Source: Datisca glomerata (lineage: Eukaryota > Streptophyta > Magnoliopsida > Cucurbitales > Datiscaceae). From it: a stretch of DNA of 64,000 nt. Positions 11,174 to 22,545 of this stretch are shown here, one piece after another (the stretch's first letter is position 1; every line of letters begins with the position of its first letter). The notes below the pieces were generated by a model. It was not told the DNA's origin. It did no database searches and saw nothing but the letters and a program-made list of their open reading frames with translations. Both the position numbers and the translations under genes were made by a program. The stretch is from contig QANY01011365.1 of assembly GCA_003255025.1 (NCBI GenBank), positions 434,001 through 498,000 on the forward strand. Direction: 5' to 3'.

Positions 11174-12100
11174 CTAAATTGTATCATGAAACCAAGTCTT
11201 CTGTACTTGCACTTGATGGGCGATATCATCCTTAAGGTTGTATTGCTCTGCTATAAGCGGTTCTTCGAATGAAATTTCCCCACTTTTGAAGGATTCAGAA
11301 ATATGGGGTATAATCGTCATCTCTAAAGATTGCGGATATTGAAAGCTGGGCGATATCATCTTCAAGGTTGTATTGCTCTGCTGTAAGCGGTTCTTCAAAT
11401 GAAATTTCTCCACTTCTAAAGGATTCAGAAATTTCTCCATTTCTGTATCGAATTCCCTATTTTTGAGCCTAGCAATCATCTTTTTGTTCTTTTGAGCTTT
11501 CACTCTCCCTCTATCAGCCTTGGTCGGTCTATATCCAAGCCCAAATCTTTGCTCATTCTTGTCCTACTCAATTAACTTATTTATGCCTTGATGTTTACCC
11601 CTGAGTTCTTTTGCCTGGCTTCTATCCCCCTTTTATCATCAGCTTTGTCACCGTTTGAAATGCTTTTGATAGGCTTGATGTTGGAGCGAGTTTCCGACTT
11701 GTAACAAATGTGATGCTTCAACATATGGCATAGTAGCCGGCTTGGATACTAATAATTCTTCTTCCTCATATACACAAATGAGTTTATAACCCATTATAAA
11801 TTTTAGCTTCTGATGTAAGGAAGATGGTACTACCCCAGCTGGATTTATGTCCATCACATGAAAAACAATATGGCTATCTCGTTTAGTTGTCGTATCACCA
11901 ATATCAATTTTATATCTCTGTCTTCGACTACTTTTCTTCGGGGATCGTCGAATGCTCTTACAATCATCATGCTCGGTCACATATGTGTCACATCCATAGG
12001 GAGTTTTGCTAGTGTGGATATTGGCATTACATTTATAGATGAGCCGTTATCAATCAATACTTTTACAACAACATAATCCCTACATTCACGGATATATGTA
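11174..12100 (-). pseudogene. Tat-1 protease and G-patch-like region (broken)
   Basis: The minus strand at about 12060-12020 reads 'KVLIDNGSSINVMP', a retropepsin active site with the catalytic Asp kept. It continues at 11980-11648 through 'HVMDINPAGVVPSS' and 'LHQKLKFI', the flap side of the domain. Next come G-patch-like remnants ('LRGKHQGINKLIE', 'NEQRFGLGYRP', about 11600-11500) and a charged block (11503-11174). A ~90 bp piece of that block is repeated in tandem (11218 and 11348, period 130). The reading frame is shifted between the parts. Confidence 0.78.
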
Positions 12101-12118
12101 CTACTCCGTAATATGAGC

Positions 12119-12970
12119 TTATACAAAATGACCAAAATGACCCAAATCTCTGTTGATTTCTTTCAAAAATTTAGACAAGTTGTCCCCATTAGGATGGATG
12201 CGTAAAACACTTTTTTTCAAAAATGATGCTTGTTCCGCCAAATTGCTCGCTCTCAGAGCCACGCCTTTAAGCCATTCTATAGCCTGCCCTGATCGTTGTC
12301 GAATCAATTCGTGCTCTTGTTGTAGTAATTGGTAATCATATCTTAGAGTATCATCATTAGCATCATTATTTCTTGCCAATTTCTCTATTACGTTCTGCTA
12401 CGCTCTAACTTGGTGCTCAAGGCTTGCAATGACTTTCAATAGTTCTTCATTATCATTTGGTGACCCAGTCTTCCTAACTTTTTGATTCTCTAAATCAACT
12501 TGTAAATTTTCAGCGATTTATCGTAATGAGTCATATTGTTTTTCTAACTCAACGATGTATGCACTCTTCTTATCAATAGCCCCCTTTACCTCTTCTAAAA
12601 CCTCTTGTACAAGCTTATTTTTCCATTCTAACTTCATGACTCGATCCTCTTGTTCATAGATTACCACTCATAAATTCTCATTGTCCTCTGCCATCTCCAG
12701 TTTGCGAGTGTCAGTTCCCAACTCTAACTTTTTCTGTTTCATATATTCTTGATCCTTAACCTTGTTTCTGAAATCTCTGAGTTATTTTTCAGGTTCGATC
12801 CTGTGTTTTTCAGAAAAATTCATCTCGACTGTTAGACGTTTGTTTTCTTCCAAGAGAGCTAAATTCTTTTGACGCTCCTCATATAAATCATCCCACTCCT
12901 TTTTTAACAATCTCCTGATGAGCTTCCAATAACTTGTGTGATTGTAAATCCTCAACTGGTAAGACAATAG
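12119..12970 (-). pseudogene. Tat-1 coiled-coil region
   Basis: Frames 12379-12119 and 12967-12782, with damaged sequence between, are rich in Glu, Lys, Leu and Gln with heptad-like spacing ('LRYDYQLLQQEHELIRQRS', 'RQKNLALLEENKRLTVEMN'). Plant Tat elements that carry DUF7745 often follow it with such a coiled coil; this comes from memory. In Tat-1 the coiled coil is followed almost directly by protease, so the capsid gag is missing. Confidence 0.65.
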
Positions 12971-14230
12971 TTACTTCGCCTCTACTCTCAAGCCATGTTT
13001 CAAACTCATTTGTGCAATTCATGTGATTCTTTTAATTTCACACCCTTCTTGTTATCTACCAATCTCCAATTAGCCGCTGCAATTTTTGTTCAATATCTTG
13101 AGAATCATAACTGATCTCAATGTCCTTTCATGTGTGTGTGGCAGGGATAAACTGTCTCTTGTATAATTGACGGAGCACCATTAGCGAAGCATAACTTGTA
13201 CAGCCCCATGGTCTTGAGAGTGAGACCCATTAATAGTCACCACATCTGTAGATCATCAATGTCAACGGCATCCATTGGGCTTTACAGATAACATCCTCAT
13301 CTTTCAACTTTGATAGGTGCGAGAGCCACACCCCTTTTGTGAGAAACTGCAAATTCCATTTGGCCATTCCAAATTCTGCAATGGGGATTCTCGTTTTCAT
13401 CCATGGTCTAGAAAAATTAACTTGAAGACATTTGAAATCTGGTGGACATTTTAGATGGCTAAGAATCCAAATACACAAAAGAGATGGAGAGTCGATGAAC
13501 TTCCATTTTCCAAGAACTCGTATGTGATTTAAGGAACGAAAAGTCTCAGCTAGAATTAAGATAACAGGGTTAACACCATGTTCAACTTGCAGGAATATTT
13601 TTATCACTTTATCATCCACATAACCTTGAATCTTTGGAAACAAACGGTGCCATATATACACAGAGTATAAAGGAGTCATACCATTATCTTCTTTCAAGAT
13701 ATTTTGGGTGAGATTTAAGAGGTAATCCAGTGACACACATTCATTACCCCCTTTAACTTTCAACATTTTTCTCAATCTCAGATGCATGGATGGTACCCAA
13801 GAGCTTGGATAAAGCCCTTTTCAATGTGAGCTTTTTGTCGTAATTATAAACTTTATCCGTGCTTTGTAGTGGGATGTTCAGTAGGGCTTGATATTCTTCA
13901 ATTGTAGGAGTAAGATCAATTATTTCAAAGGTGAAACATATGTACAGAGGGTCCCAGAATGCATTAAATCCTTAAGAAAGGGAGCGTTGACTGTAATATA
14001 CAGAAGATGATGTCATCATATTTGCCGACAAACAAATTTTTCAACTCCGGTGAAAAATCCGCCCATATCTTCTTCAACCTCTCCAAGTCAGTGTGTGAGA
14101 GCTCAATCTTAGTGATTGAAGATAGAAGAACGGCATCCTCATTTTTCAGACAATTGTTTCATTTTTGCATTTCCTCTTACCATTGGGCTACTGTATCTTG
14201 ATCTTCTATCACACTCGGAGTAAAAGTCAT
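12970..14230 (-). pseudogene. DUF7745-like domain protein of Tat-1 (broken)
   Basis: The best frame (13787-13230, minus) carries 'VYIWHRLFPKIQGYVDD', 'ILAETFRSLNHIR', 'QWMPLTLMIYRCGDY' and 'VWLSHLSKLKDEDVICKAQW'. This is the pattern of the plant DUF7745 family carried by many Tat elements. Upstream, 'FWDPLYICFTFEIIDLTPTI' can be read at about 13960-13890 by changing frame, and 'LERLKKIWADFSPELKNL' at about 14080-14030. The function of this domain is unknown; it may have been captured from a host gene. Stops and shifts prevent expression. Confidence 0.7.
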
Positions 14231-14375
14231 GGTCTCTAAAATATGAATGAATTGAATACTTCTTTACAATCCCTATTACGCAGTATGATGCATGTATGCA
14301 AAAAATGAAAGATGAAGTCAGAAGTGAAACAATAGGTAAGAAAAGAAATATTTAAAGAGCGCAGGACTTATATAC

Positions 14376-14663
14376 ATGAACGAAATTAGTCATGATATCA
14401 TAATTAAGCAGAATCTCTATTTCTATAAGATATTGGTCATGAGATGGGATCTAAGAACAAAATGCATGTGTGGTTGGGCTCTCAAATCTCTTAATAGGCT
14501 TTCAGGTTATCCTCACTATTATCCAAATGGAGTAACAGGGCCCCTCGAATGGTATCCCGAAATGGTCAACCTGAGTGAGAACTTTGCTGAGCCTGCATGG
14601 GAACCGCAGTTCCACGAAGGCATTCCACTACTCATTCTCGCTAATTCTAAAGGGAAAGCCTGA
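14376..14663 (+). other. Open frame antisense to Tat-1, in its 5' leader
   Basis: A 95-codon plus-strand frame lies between the primer binding site and the DUF7745 region, opposite to the element's own coding direction. Readable parts include 'LSGYPHYYPNGVTGP' and 'EPAWEPQFHEGIP'. Composition is more protein-like than the surrounding AT-rich DNA. I do not recognise it. It may be chance, or a relic of an extra ORF of the kind some Tat elements carry. Confidence 0.25.
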
Positions 14664-14869
14664 GTACAGGGTAAGTGTATATGTGTGAAATTAATAATTA
14701 TGTAAAGAAATATATTTCGTAAAAAAAGAACTATATACAATTACAATCATGAATTAGAAAAAAAACAATGAATGAAATAAACAAACAAAGAACCACACAA
14801 AAGGATAGAATATGATGGAATTTTGGTTAGATTCTCTATCGATCTAAAAATGGTTAGATCAATTGTTTG

Positions 14870-14887
14870 TCCCCAGCGAAGCCGCCA
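14870..14887 (-). other. Primer binding site of Tat-1 (tRNA-Arg type)
   Basis: The minus strand reads TGGCGGCTTCGCTGGGGA three bases after the LTR end. The TGGCGNCTNNGCTGGGGA pattern is the known Tat/Ogre primer site, usually assigned to tRNA-Arg. Confidence 0.75.
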
Positions 14888-14890
14888 AGC

Positions 14891-17219
14891 TGTCGCAATG
14901 TGCATGTGACGTGGAGCGGCGATTGAAAAATTATTTTAAAAAAAAGAAACTCGGAGTCGCCACCAATCATTTTAGGACGTGATTGATCACCCAACTTTAA
15001 AATCAAATATTTTGATCTGCAAAAATTTAAAGTGTGTTCAGAAGTCATTTGCGTGTGGGGAAGGTATTAGCACCCCACAACACCCATTATGAAAAATGGT
15101 TACCAAATTTAATCAAATTCTATCCAAATTATTTTTTAAAATAATGTTATACAAATTTAATTTTGAATCTCCCATTTAGTACAATTTGCATCATAAAAAT
15201 GAGCAAATAAATTACCTTTAATGGGTGGTACAAAGACCATTGAATTTTTTTTTAATATTTTTCTTAAATCAAAGGATTATTGGAGTTACTCTCAGTATCC
15301 TAAAAATAACTCCTCACCTCGGTAGTTAAAGAAATTTGAAATCCAAAAAATTCCAAAGTATGTCGTCGGATTTTTTTTAGTGAAAACTAAATAAAGAAAT
15401 TAACAAAATTAAATCATATTGTTTGATTTTAATTTATGAACGTCAATTCTGATGATAAAAGAAGAAAATAATAACCACATACAATCGTGACGATATGACA
15501 ATAATACATAAATAAATAAAAAGAGATAACAACTATAAAGAGAAAGAAAGAATAATGGAAAGATATGTTAGAGATGATAAATATGTATGATAAATTTAAA
15601 AAGAATATGTAGAGTGAAAATAATGAAACAATATGTGAAATAATTAAAAATATATACAAAAATAAATTAAAACAAACCAATAATATCTACTAAAAAACTA
15701 GAAAAAATAAACAAAAACAACAAAACAACAAAACAAATAAAATGCAAACAACACAAAAATAAAACAAACCTAAAAAAAATACAAAAAATAATAATAAAAA
15801 TTTACAGTGGTTGAAGTCATCCTCCGTTAAGTAACAGAGAATGGTGTCATTCACTGTTTTTTTTAAGTTCGTTTTTTAAGATATAATATATATATATTTG
15901 ATGTGTAAATAAATTAATCTATGAAAAAATGCTTAATTTCATACATAATTGGCATGAACATGCTATTTTTGACTACATAGTCTATTAATTATCATTTTTC
16001 ATTTCTTCCCTCATTTCTAATCAAATAGGAAAAGAATGATCATTGGTGGTAACTAATTTAAATAAGTGTCACGAAAAAAAAATTTGTTTGAGATATAATA
16101 AATATACCATTTTTTTTTATTTTGGACTACTTAGTTCACTAATTACCATTTTTCATTTCTTCCTTCATTGTTAGGGATGATCATGGATGATAACTAGTTT
16201 AAACAAGTGTCACTAAAAAAATCAATAAAACTGTCAAAATAAAATAATTTTTTTTGGATTATACAATTTTTTTTATTTTGGACCACCTAGTTCGCTAATT
16301 ACCATTTTTCTTTTCTTTCTTCATTGCTAGGAATGATCATCGATGGTAACAAGTTCACGCAAGTGTCATAAAATGATGAACAAAAATTAAAAAGAAAAGA
16401 AGAAAAGACTTGTAAGAACATAAAAAAATCAAAGCTTAAATATTTGCATAATCTTGTATAGAGGTTTTACTCTCTATTTTATGCATTTTTATGTATGAGA
16501 TATTATCATAGAAGATCTTTTTATCAAATGTACACTTTCAACCATTAAAAGGTTGATTCACATTGAGTTAATTTTACACCCTTCAAAAACTTTATCCCCA
16601 TACTCATTGATTGAGTTGATGACTAAAACATTTCATTATCAAACTTGTAGATAAATCAACAATATATGAAAATGAAACTTAAGATTAAGAGAATGAGAAA
16701 TGATAAAGAATGAGCAAACAACTTATGTATGGAAAAGGAAACAAAGAAATATCAATTACATGAGTATGAAGAATATAGATGATGAATAATGAACAAGATA
16801 TATTGTAAGTTAAAATGCAAGAAATTTAAACTTTCTTAATAGAAAGAATAGGAGAAGATGAAAGATAAATAGAAATGAAAACTTTCTTTCTCTCCTTTTT
16901 TTTTAAAAAAAATATCTTATTTTCTCAAGACCTCTATTTCTCTCTCTAAAATCGATTCTCTTTCTCATTCTCCAAATCCATCTTTTCACATGAAAACATT
17001 CTCTCTATTTATAGGCAAACTTAGAGCTTCACTTTTAATTTTTAGTCATTTTGTTCCCTTTTTATTTTTTAGTCATTGGACAATTCTTCTTATTTTCAGG
17101 TATTGAGCTATGTTTCAAATCATACACATAGTTTTAGACTAGTATATGAGCCAAAAAAATAAAATTTATATTTTTAATATATTGGATCGGATAAAATACG
17201 GTATATATAAATATGTCTT
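14891..17219 (-). repeat. Tat-1 5' LTR
   Basis: Pairs with 3864-6072 and is about 120 bp longer. In the first ~165 aligned bases from the TGTCGCA end I count roughly 20 differences by eye; several are CG to TG. It holds three internal tandem units (cores near 16071, 16203, 16361) and a TATA-like box at about 17005-17014. Confidence 0.85.
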
Positions 17220-17224
17220 ATTTT
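17220..17224. other. Target site duplication of Tat-1 (right)
   Basis: AATAT, identical to 3859-3863. Confidence 0.6.
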
Positions 17225-19050
17225 AAAAGTACAAACTTGGGGTAATACTCATTTCATATGCTAGTTTTTTGGCTTTAAATTAGATTTAAAACTTTAACAT
17301 GATATCAGAGTCAACTCAAACAGAGTTAACCTATATATATGTATAATATATATATATANAATTTAAATTTTAAGTAACCCTCAACTTATAATTTACTTTT
17401 GAGTATGAGCTGATTCCCAAAACTTTAATTCTTGTTGATACATTATAATTTTTTTTTATCTAAATCAAAATATTCTCTGAACAAGAACTAAGAATGTTAA
17501 TTCGAGATGAACTTATATATATAAACTAATTCCTAACGATTCTCAGGGGGGTGTACATAGAGGCCAGAACAGGCACATGCCCCCTACTCCACTGCATTCT
17601 CTTTTAGTATATATGAATTGTAAGTGTTTCTTTTTTATTTTCTATTACTAGACTAGACACTTTTTGTTTAAAAATAAATAATAAAATGATATTTCACTGC
17701 GCTAAAAGTTTTGGTGAAATTTTATATTTTGTATAAAATTTAATATTTTAAAGCAGTTTAATTTCAATCTCTATGCAAGAGTTCGTAATTTTTAATTTTC
17801 CCCCTTCATATTTGAATGGTCTTTAAAATATATAATTCCGCTATAAAATATCTTGAGAACAATTTTATGGATATTGCCTGCCCAAACTAGTTTCTAATTC
17901 TTTTATGTAAAATAGTATTGTGAAAAGAACTTAATTAATAATCATATTTGCGTGAACATATTCAGTTTTTACAAAGAAGTTGGATGCAATGTTTCTTTCT
18001 AATAATAAAATTAATTATAGATGTTATACATACAAACTAATTTTTAAAATAATTGTTGTAACTGCTAGAATTAATTATATGTATCACCGTTTAGTCTTTT
18101 CAATAATTAATATCACAATAAATTATGATTCATTTTTTATTTAATGTGTACTATCGTACTCATAATAAAATTCAATCATAAATGATACTTTTTTGAGTTT
18201 ACACAAAGTTTTTAGGAAAAAAATAATGGTCGGACTTCCCTTGAAAATTATCTCTAGATCCATCATTGACAATCTTTCATATGTGTAGGCCTGAAATTTT
18301 TTAATAGGTCTAACCGGTGAAAATTTAATTTTAAATGTTGAGTAAGAATGATGTAAGGGCTTAAACCATAGATAGACATCTTGCTTTCGTAGGATGTTAT
18401 ATTATGAGTAGTGTAAAAAATTATATTATTAAATTAAAATGAATTTGTATATTTAAATTAAATTTTAACAAAAAAAAAACGATGTTACTAATCTTTTTTT
18501 ACTACAACGCACTGTTAATTTAGAAGAAAATAAATCACAAGAAAATTTTGAAAAAAAAAAGAATAAAAGCGAGAGGTTGAATTATGTAGCATCACTTGAA
18601 AAAACAAAAAACTTGGAGCGGTGACTGTTATGACGCAGTGGTGATGATGTCCTCATTGAGACAACGACGGTACAATATTTTTTCTTAAATGGAACTACGC
18701 TTCGATAGAGAGGATTTTGTAATACCAAAGGTACAACAGAGCAGAAGTGTCCTTACCTCGGAGAACAAAAACTGATTTTCTGTCGTCTATCATTTATTTT
18801 CTGTCAGTAGACTCAGTACACTATTTTGTTCTTATTCTTTGTGTTGGATTACAACCCAAGTAAAGAAAATTAAGTTTGTAAGGAACAAATCTGAGAAAAA
18901 CTTTATTCTGTTTTAAATTTATATTTAGATTATAACTTGTTATTCTGTAATTTTTTTGGTAAGTTTTTGCATTACTTCTCTAGTTTTTACCATCTTCATC
19001 GTTTTTCCTTTTTTCCTTTCTAAGTTATGTTAGGGGATTTTGAGGCTTCC
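17225..19050. other. AT-rich spacer with TA microsatellite and an N
   Basis: No gene seen. At 17300-17312 'tgatatcagagtc' resembles a copia primer site preceded by 'ttaaca', perhaps the remnant of a copia LTR cut by Tat-1. A TA repeat at 17333-17360 contains an N at 17359. The rest is stop-rich. Confidence 0.4.
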
Positions 19051-19900
19051 AACGCTTAGAGGATGGAGGAGGTCGTTGTGCCTATCGTGGCCATGGACTT
19101 CCACCCAAAATATGGTGGAGGGGCGAGCTCGAGCGAGTCCACCGAGCATTGAGATGACGATGAGTATCCCTCCTCTTTGTTTGAGGAGGACTTGGTCGTG
19201 ATAGGAGAACGGGGAAGGGTGAACTAATTAGTGCGCCTGAGCATGGGGGCACTGCTATGTACCTGATAGCTCTAGAGTGTGGGATGAGGCTTCCTCTACA
19301 CTCCTTCCTCATTGAGTGGTTTTCTACCATGAGGACCGCCTTAGCCCAACTTCAACTTAACTCGTGGAGGAGCCTGATAAGGTGTTGGGTACTTCGTAGG
19401 CTTAATTGCGATGAGGATTTTATGGCTGAAGACTCCTCCCAAACTTAAGAGCAACAGAGCTCCTCCTCGAGGCAAGGGATGCTATTATGCTAGTAGTCAT
19501 GATCGGTAGTGAAATGGATCATCATGGCATTCCTTGTTGGTACAAGGAGTCCAAGGAGAGTTGGTTCATGACCGCCAGAGACTGGAAAAGTCTCCACGGG
19601 GATCCAGAGCTAGCATTTCCAGTTTCTCGAGCTTTTGGGACTACAGGTAAACTTGCGTTGTAGGGGAGCGGAGAATTCTTATGCTCGAGCTTTATATTGA
19701 TACTCTTGTATCATTCGTGTTGTGGGGAAGAAGAAACCTAAGAAGTTTTCTGCCCACCTTCAATCTCAAATTTTGAAGTTGGCTGCATTACCCATTGAAG
19801 AAATGGATTACGCCGTGCTCACTCTGCCAAAGTCTTCGTACAAAGATGGGATGTACTTGGATCCTCCAGTAGATATCTGAGCTGAGATTTCAGACGAGAC
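19050..19900 (+). pseudogene. Gypsy Transposase_28-type protein relic, copy a
   Basis: By changing frames, the plus strand reads 'MYLIALECGMRLPLHSFLI' then 'LAQLQLNSWRSLIRCWVL' (19257-19400), then 'HHGIPCWYKESKESWFMT' and 'DWKSLHGDPELAFPVS' (19520-19625). This order matches the plant 'putative gypsy type transposon' family (Transposase_28), whose members share R(L/F)PL-x-F and N-x-W-R motifs and a following Tyr/Trp-rich block. There are several stops and at least two frameshifts. The part from about 19487 on recurs at 34588-34981. Confidence 0.6.
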
Positions 19901-20577
19901 ATGACCAAAAGAATCTAGCTCAGGCAGCAGCAGTTCTCAAGACCATGAGCATCTTCAAGAATCTAGCTCAATTAGTCAGATATGGCCACTTGCGATAAGT
20001 GGGCACCCGAAATTGGTCTTCGCGCCTACGGGTGTGGATTATAACTTGTAAATGTCATTATGGAAGAGGCATGTCAAAGTGCATCTATAACTTCACTAAA
20101 AGAAGAAATATTTTTAGAAAAATCGTCAGAATAGCCTTCGCCGCAAACCTATTATTGTGGCAGCTTCACATATCGTCAGAGTTACGCCGCTATTGATAAT
20201 CGATAACAGTGGTTATTTTACTCTGTAGCGCTAATTCTAAACCATTGTTCAACATGTACATTAGTAAAGGTTTCATAAACCGCGTGACACGCTAACAATC
20301 ACGAAACACTACAAATGTTCCATAGTAACTATTAATCAAATTGGCCTTGTGTTTTATTGATACGATTTGAAAGCGTCGTTATCAATATTCTTGATAATCC
20401 CAAAATATCCTTCATATAATCAAACTCCCACATCATAATTCACAAAACAATTCGTCCAATTCATAATTTTCACAATTTATATTTACTTTGATGATTTATC
20501 CATAGTAATAGCATTTTTTATAAAAATAAACTTCAATGAGCAAAGTCTTTCATTAGTTTTAACTTTAATGAATGTAT
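19901..20577. other. Unassigned sequence upstream of copia LTR a
   Basis: The first ~255 bases match 34981-35210. From about 20157 to 20577 the sequence is absent from copy b, where the LTR follows directly. A ~60 bp part at 20510-20572 has a relative at 37497-37555. No coding frame is recognised. Confidence 0.4.
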
Positions 20578-22530
20578 TGTTGGAATGATGTCCATAAAGT
20601 AGGGTGTAATAACTGTTTATGAGTATTTTGTTATTTCATAGACATTTTGTATTACTGAATTTAATGAATAAATAAATTTTTTTCTTTAATTAAAATGTGT
20701 TTATAATTTACTAAGTCTGGAACTATTATTAACGTAAGAACAGTGAAAACAGAGGGGTCTTCTAGACAAACTCTTATGAAATAGTTCAGAACGATACTCG
20801 CAGTCTTAGGATCGACTGGATAATTGAATCCGATTACGACTCTGAGGTTGAACAAATAGATGCCAGTCTTGAGGCATGGGAGTTGAGACTCAAATGGTTA
20901 ACCTAGATGTGTTATGAAACATGTATAATAGACCACTAATAAATTAGTTTAGATCAAAAATCATTTATCTAGCTCTAAATCTAATTGTTACACATTAAGA
21001 GTATTTTCATAATTACCTTAATCCGGAGAGTGAATATGTAGCTTGACTTAGTTACTTGCAATATTTGATATGTCAAATGGGTGAGTTCGAATTGGCGGAC
21101 AATATCTCGATTATTGGGATCGTAACTCTACTATGTTGGAGTTACGTGATTCATAAAATGGAAATTCGTGGTTGGATTGAGAAAGCAAAAATATCACCTT
21201 ATGATTTATTGACGGGTGTGTGAATAAATAAATCAGGTCTTGTATTCAATGAATTGATTCATTGATGAAGACTTGTGAATTGTATGAGACAATTCACTAT
21301 TATGCATTTATTAGTCACAATCAATAAAATAGTTAAAAAAATAATAACAAGAGCGGTAAAATGATAATTTTATATCCTCACTCTTGTTACTGATATTCAT
21401 GAAGAGTAATATGTTAAAATATTCTATGGACCATGAAATAAAATAATTTATTTGTACCAACAGAAAATGAGCGCATAGGAATCGAGAATTATTAGACATC
21501 AAACCTATAGTGGAGTCGCACGTTGTCAGGATTAAATATGTAGGAAATTTATAAAAAGATAAATTCACTGGGTATTTGAATCCTATAAGTTTATTCATGT
21601 GGGTCCATTTGGTCTCAGGAATATCTCATGAGAACATGATGGAAGAAACAATATCAGTTGGACCAAAATGTATTTGGTGCCAAGGTGTATTTCTTACACT
21701 CATATGTGATGGATGTTGTCACTTAATTAGTTAAGTGTGATTAATTATATTAAAATTAATTAATTTATTACTTTCTTATTATTAGATTTAATAAATTAAT
21801 TAATTGATAGAGCTCAGTTAGATTTATCAATTGGATTGATGAATTTCGATACAACAGAAACTCTAAGATGATACATACAAATTTCGGCCATGGTAATTAT
21901 TTTGAGGTTAATTTTTGGAAGTTTGAAATATAGGGGTGCATTTACAAATTTTTAAAATCAATAACTATATGTATGTGATAGCAATTTGATTGCCACGCGA
22001 ATTGTATTAGATACAACACAACTCTAGAACACAGGAACTGATACTGATCAATAAAGTGTGTAATTACATAGAGAGAAAATGAGTTTTCTCCCCCTACATG
22101 TTGCCGCCGAATTTCAATTTGAAGGAAGAAAATTTTGATTTTTCTTATTCAATCGTTTTGAGAGCCCACACTCAGTTCCTAAATAAATTCTCATGAAATA
22201 TATTTATGAAATTAACGAGTGGTTATAGGCATAAAGAATATTTTGGGATTTTCGTTCTTGAAGATCAAACTTGAAGATTTGGATCTTGAAGTTTGAAGGA
22301 CGTGAAGAACAAATACAAGGATTCCACCAATTCATAAAATCTTCGATACAACGTAAATGTGAAAATCGTTTAAACCTTTTTCTATTCCACCAATGCATGA
22401 TCATTTGATTTTTTGGTTTTTAATCATTCAATTCGATTAAATAAGTTTTAGAAAAAAAATTGATATTTCCCTCACAAACCGTTCATTGTTTAAACTTATT
22501 TTTCTTAATTTTAAAACCATCGATCCAATG
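20578..22530 (+). repeat. Copia-C1 LTR, copy a
   Basis: Starts TGTTGGAATG, a typical copia LTR start, and runs to the primer site. It has a related copy at 35211-37470. The terminal CA expected before the primer site is not clear (the sequence there is 'ccaatgat'). Confidence 0.65.
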
Positions 22531-22532
22531 AT

Positions 22533-22545
22533 TGGTATCAGAGTC
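22533..22545 (+). other. Copia primer binding site (tRNA-Met type)
   Basis: Reads TGGTATCAGAGTC, one base from the consensus TGGTATCAGAGCC. Confidence 0.8.

Larger units (their letters stand above)
3864..17219 (-). mobile_element. Ty3/gypsy Tat-lineage LTR retrotransposon (Tat-1)
   Basis: A 13.4 kb minus-strand element bounded by two related LTRs (3864-6072 and 14891-17219) and the direct repeat AATAT. From the 5' side (high coordinates) it has an LTR, a tRNA-Arg-type primer binding site, a DUF7745-like region, coiled coils, protease, a G-patch-like region, reverse transcriptase, two RNase H regions, integrase, a noncoding zone with ~140 bp tandem repeats, a polypurine tract and an LTR. The extra RNase H and G-patch are known marks of the Tat branch. 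The capsid-type gag seen in Tat-2 is absent. Many stops and frameshifts and clear LTR divergence show an old, inactive copy. Confidence 0.88.

Noticed and set aside
19082..19330. 82-codon minus-strand frame
   Set aside because: Lies opposite the Transposase_28-type relic and is best explained as its shadow.
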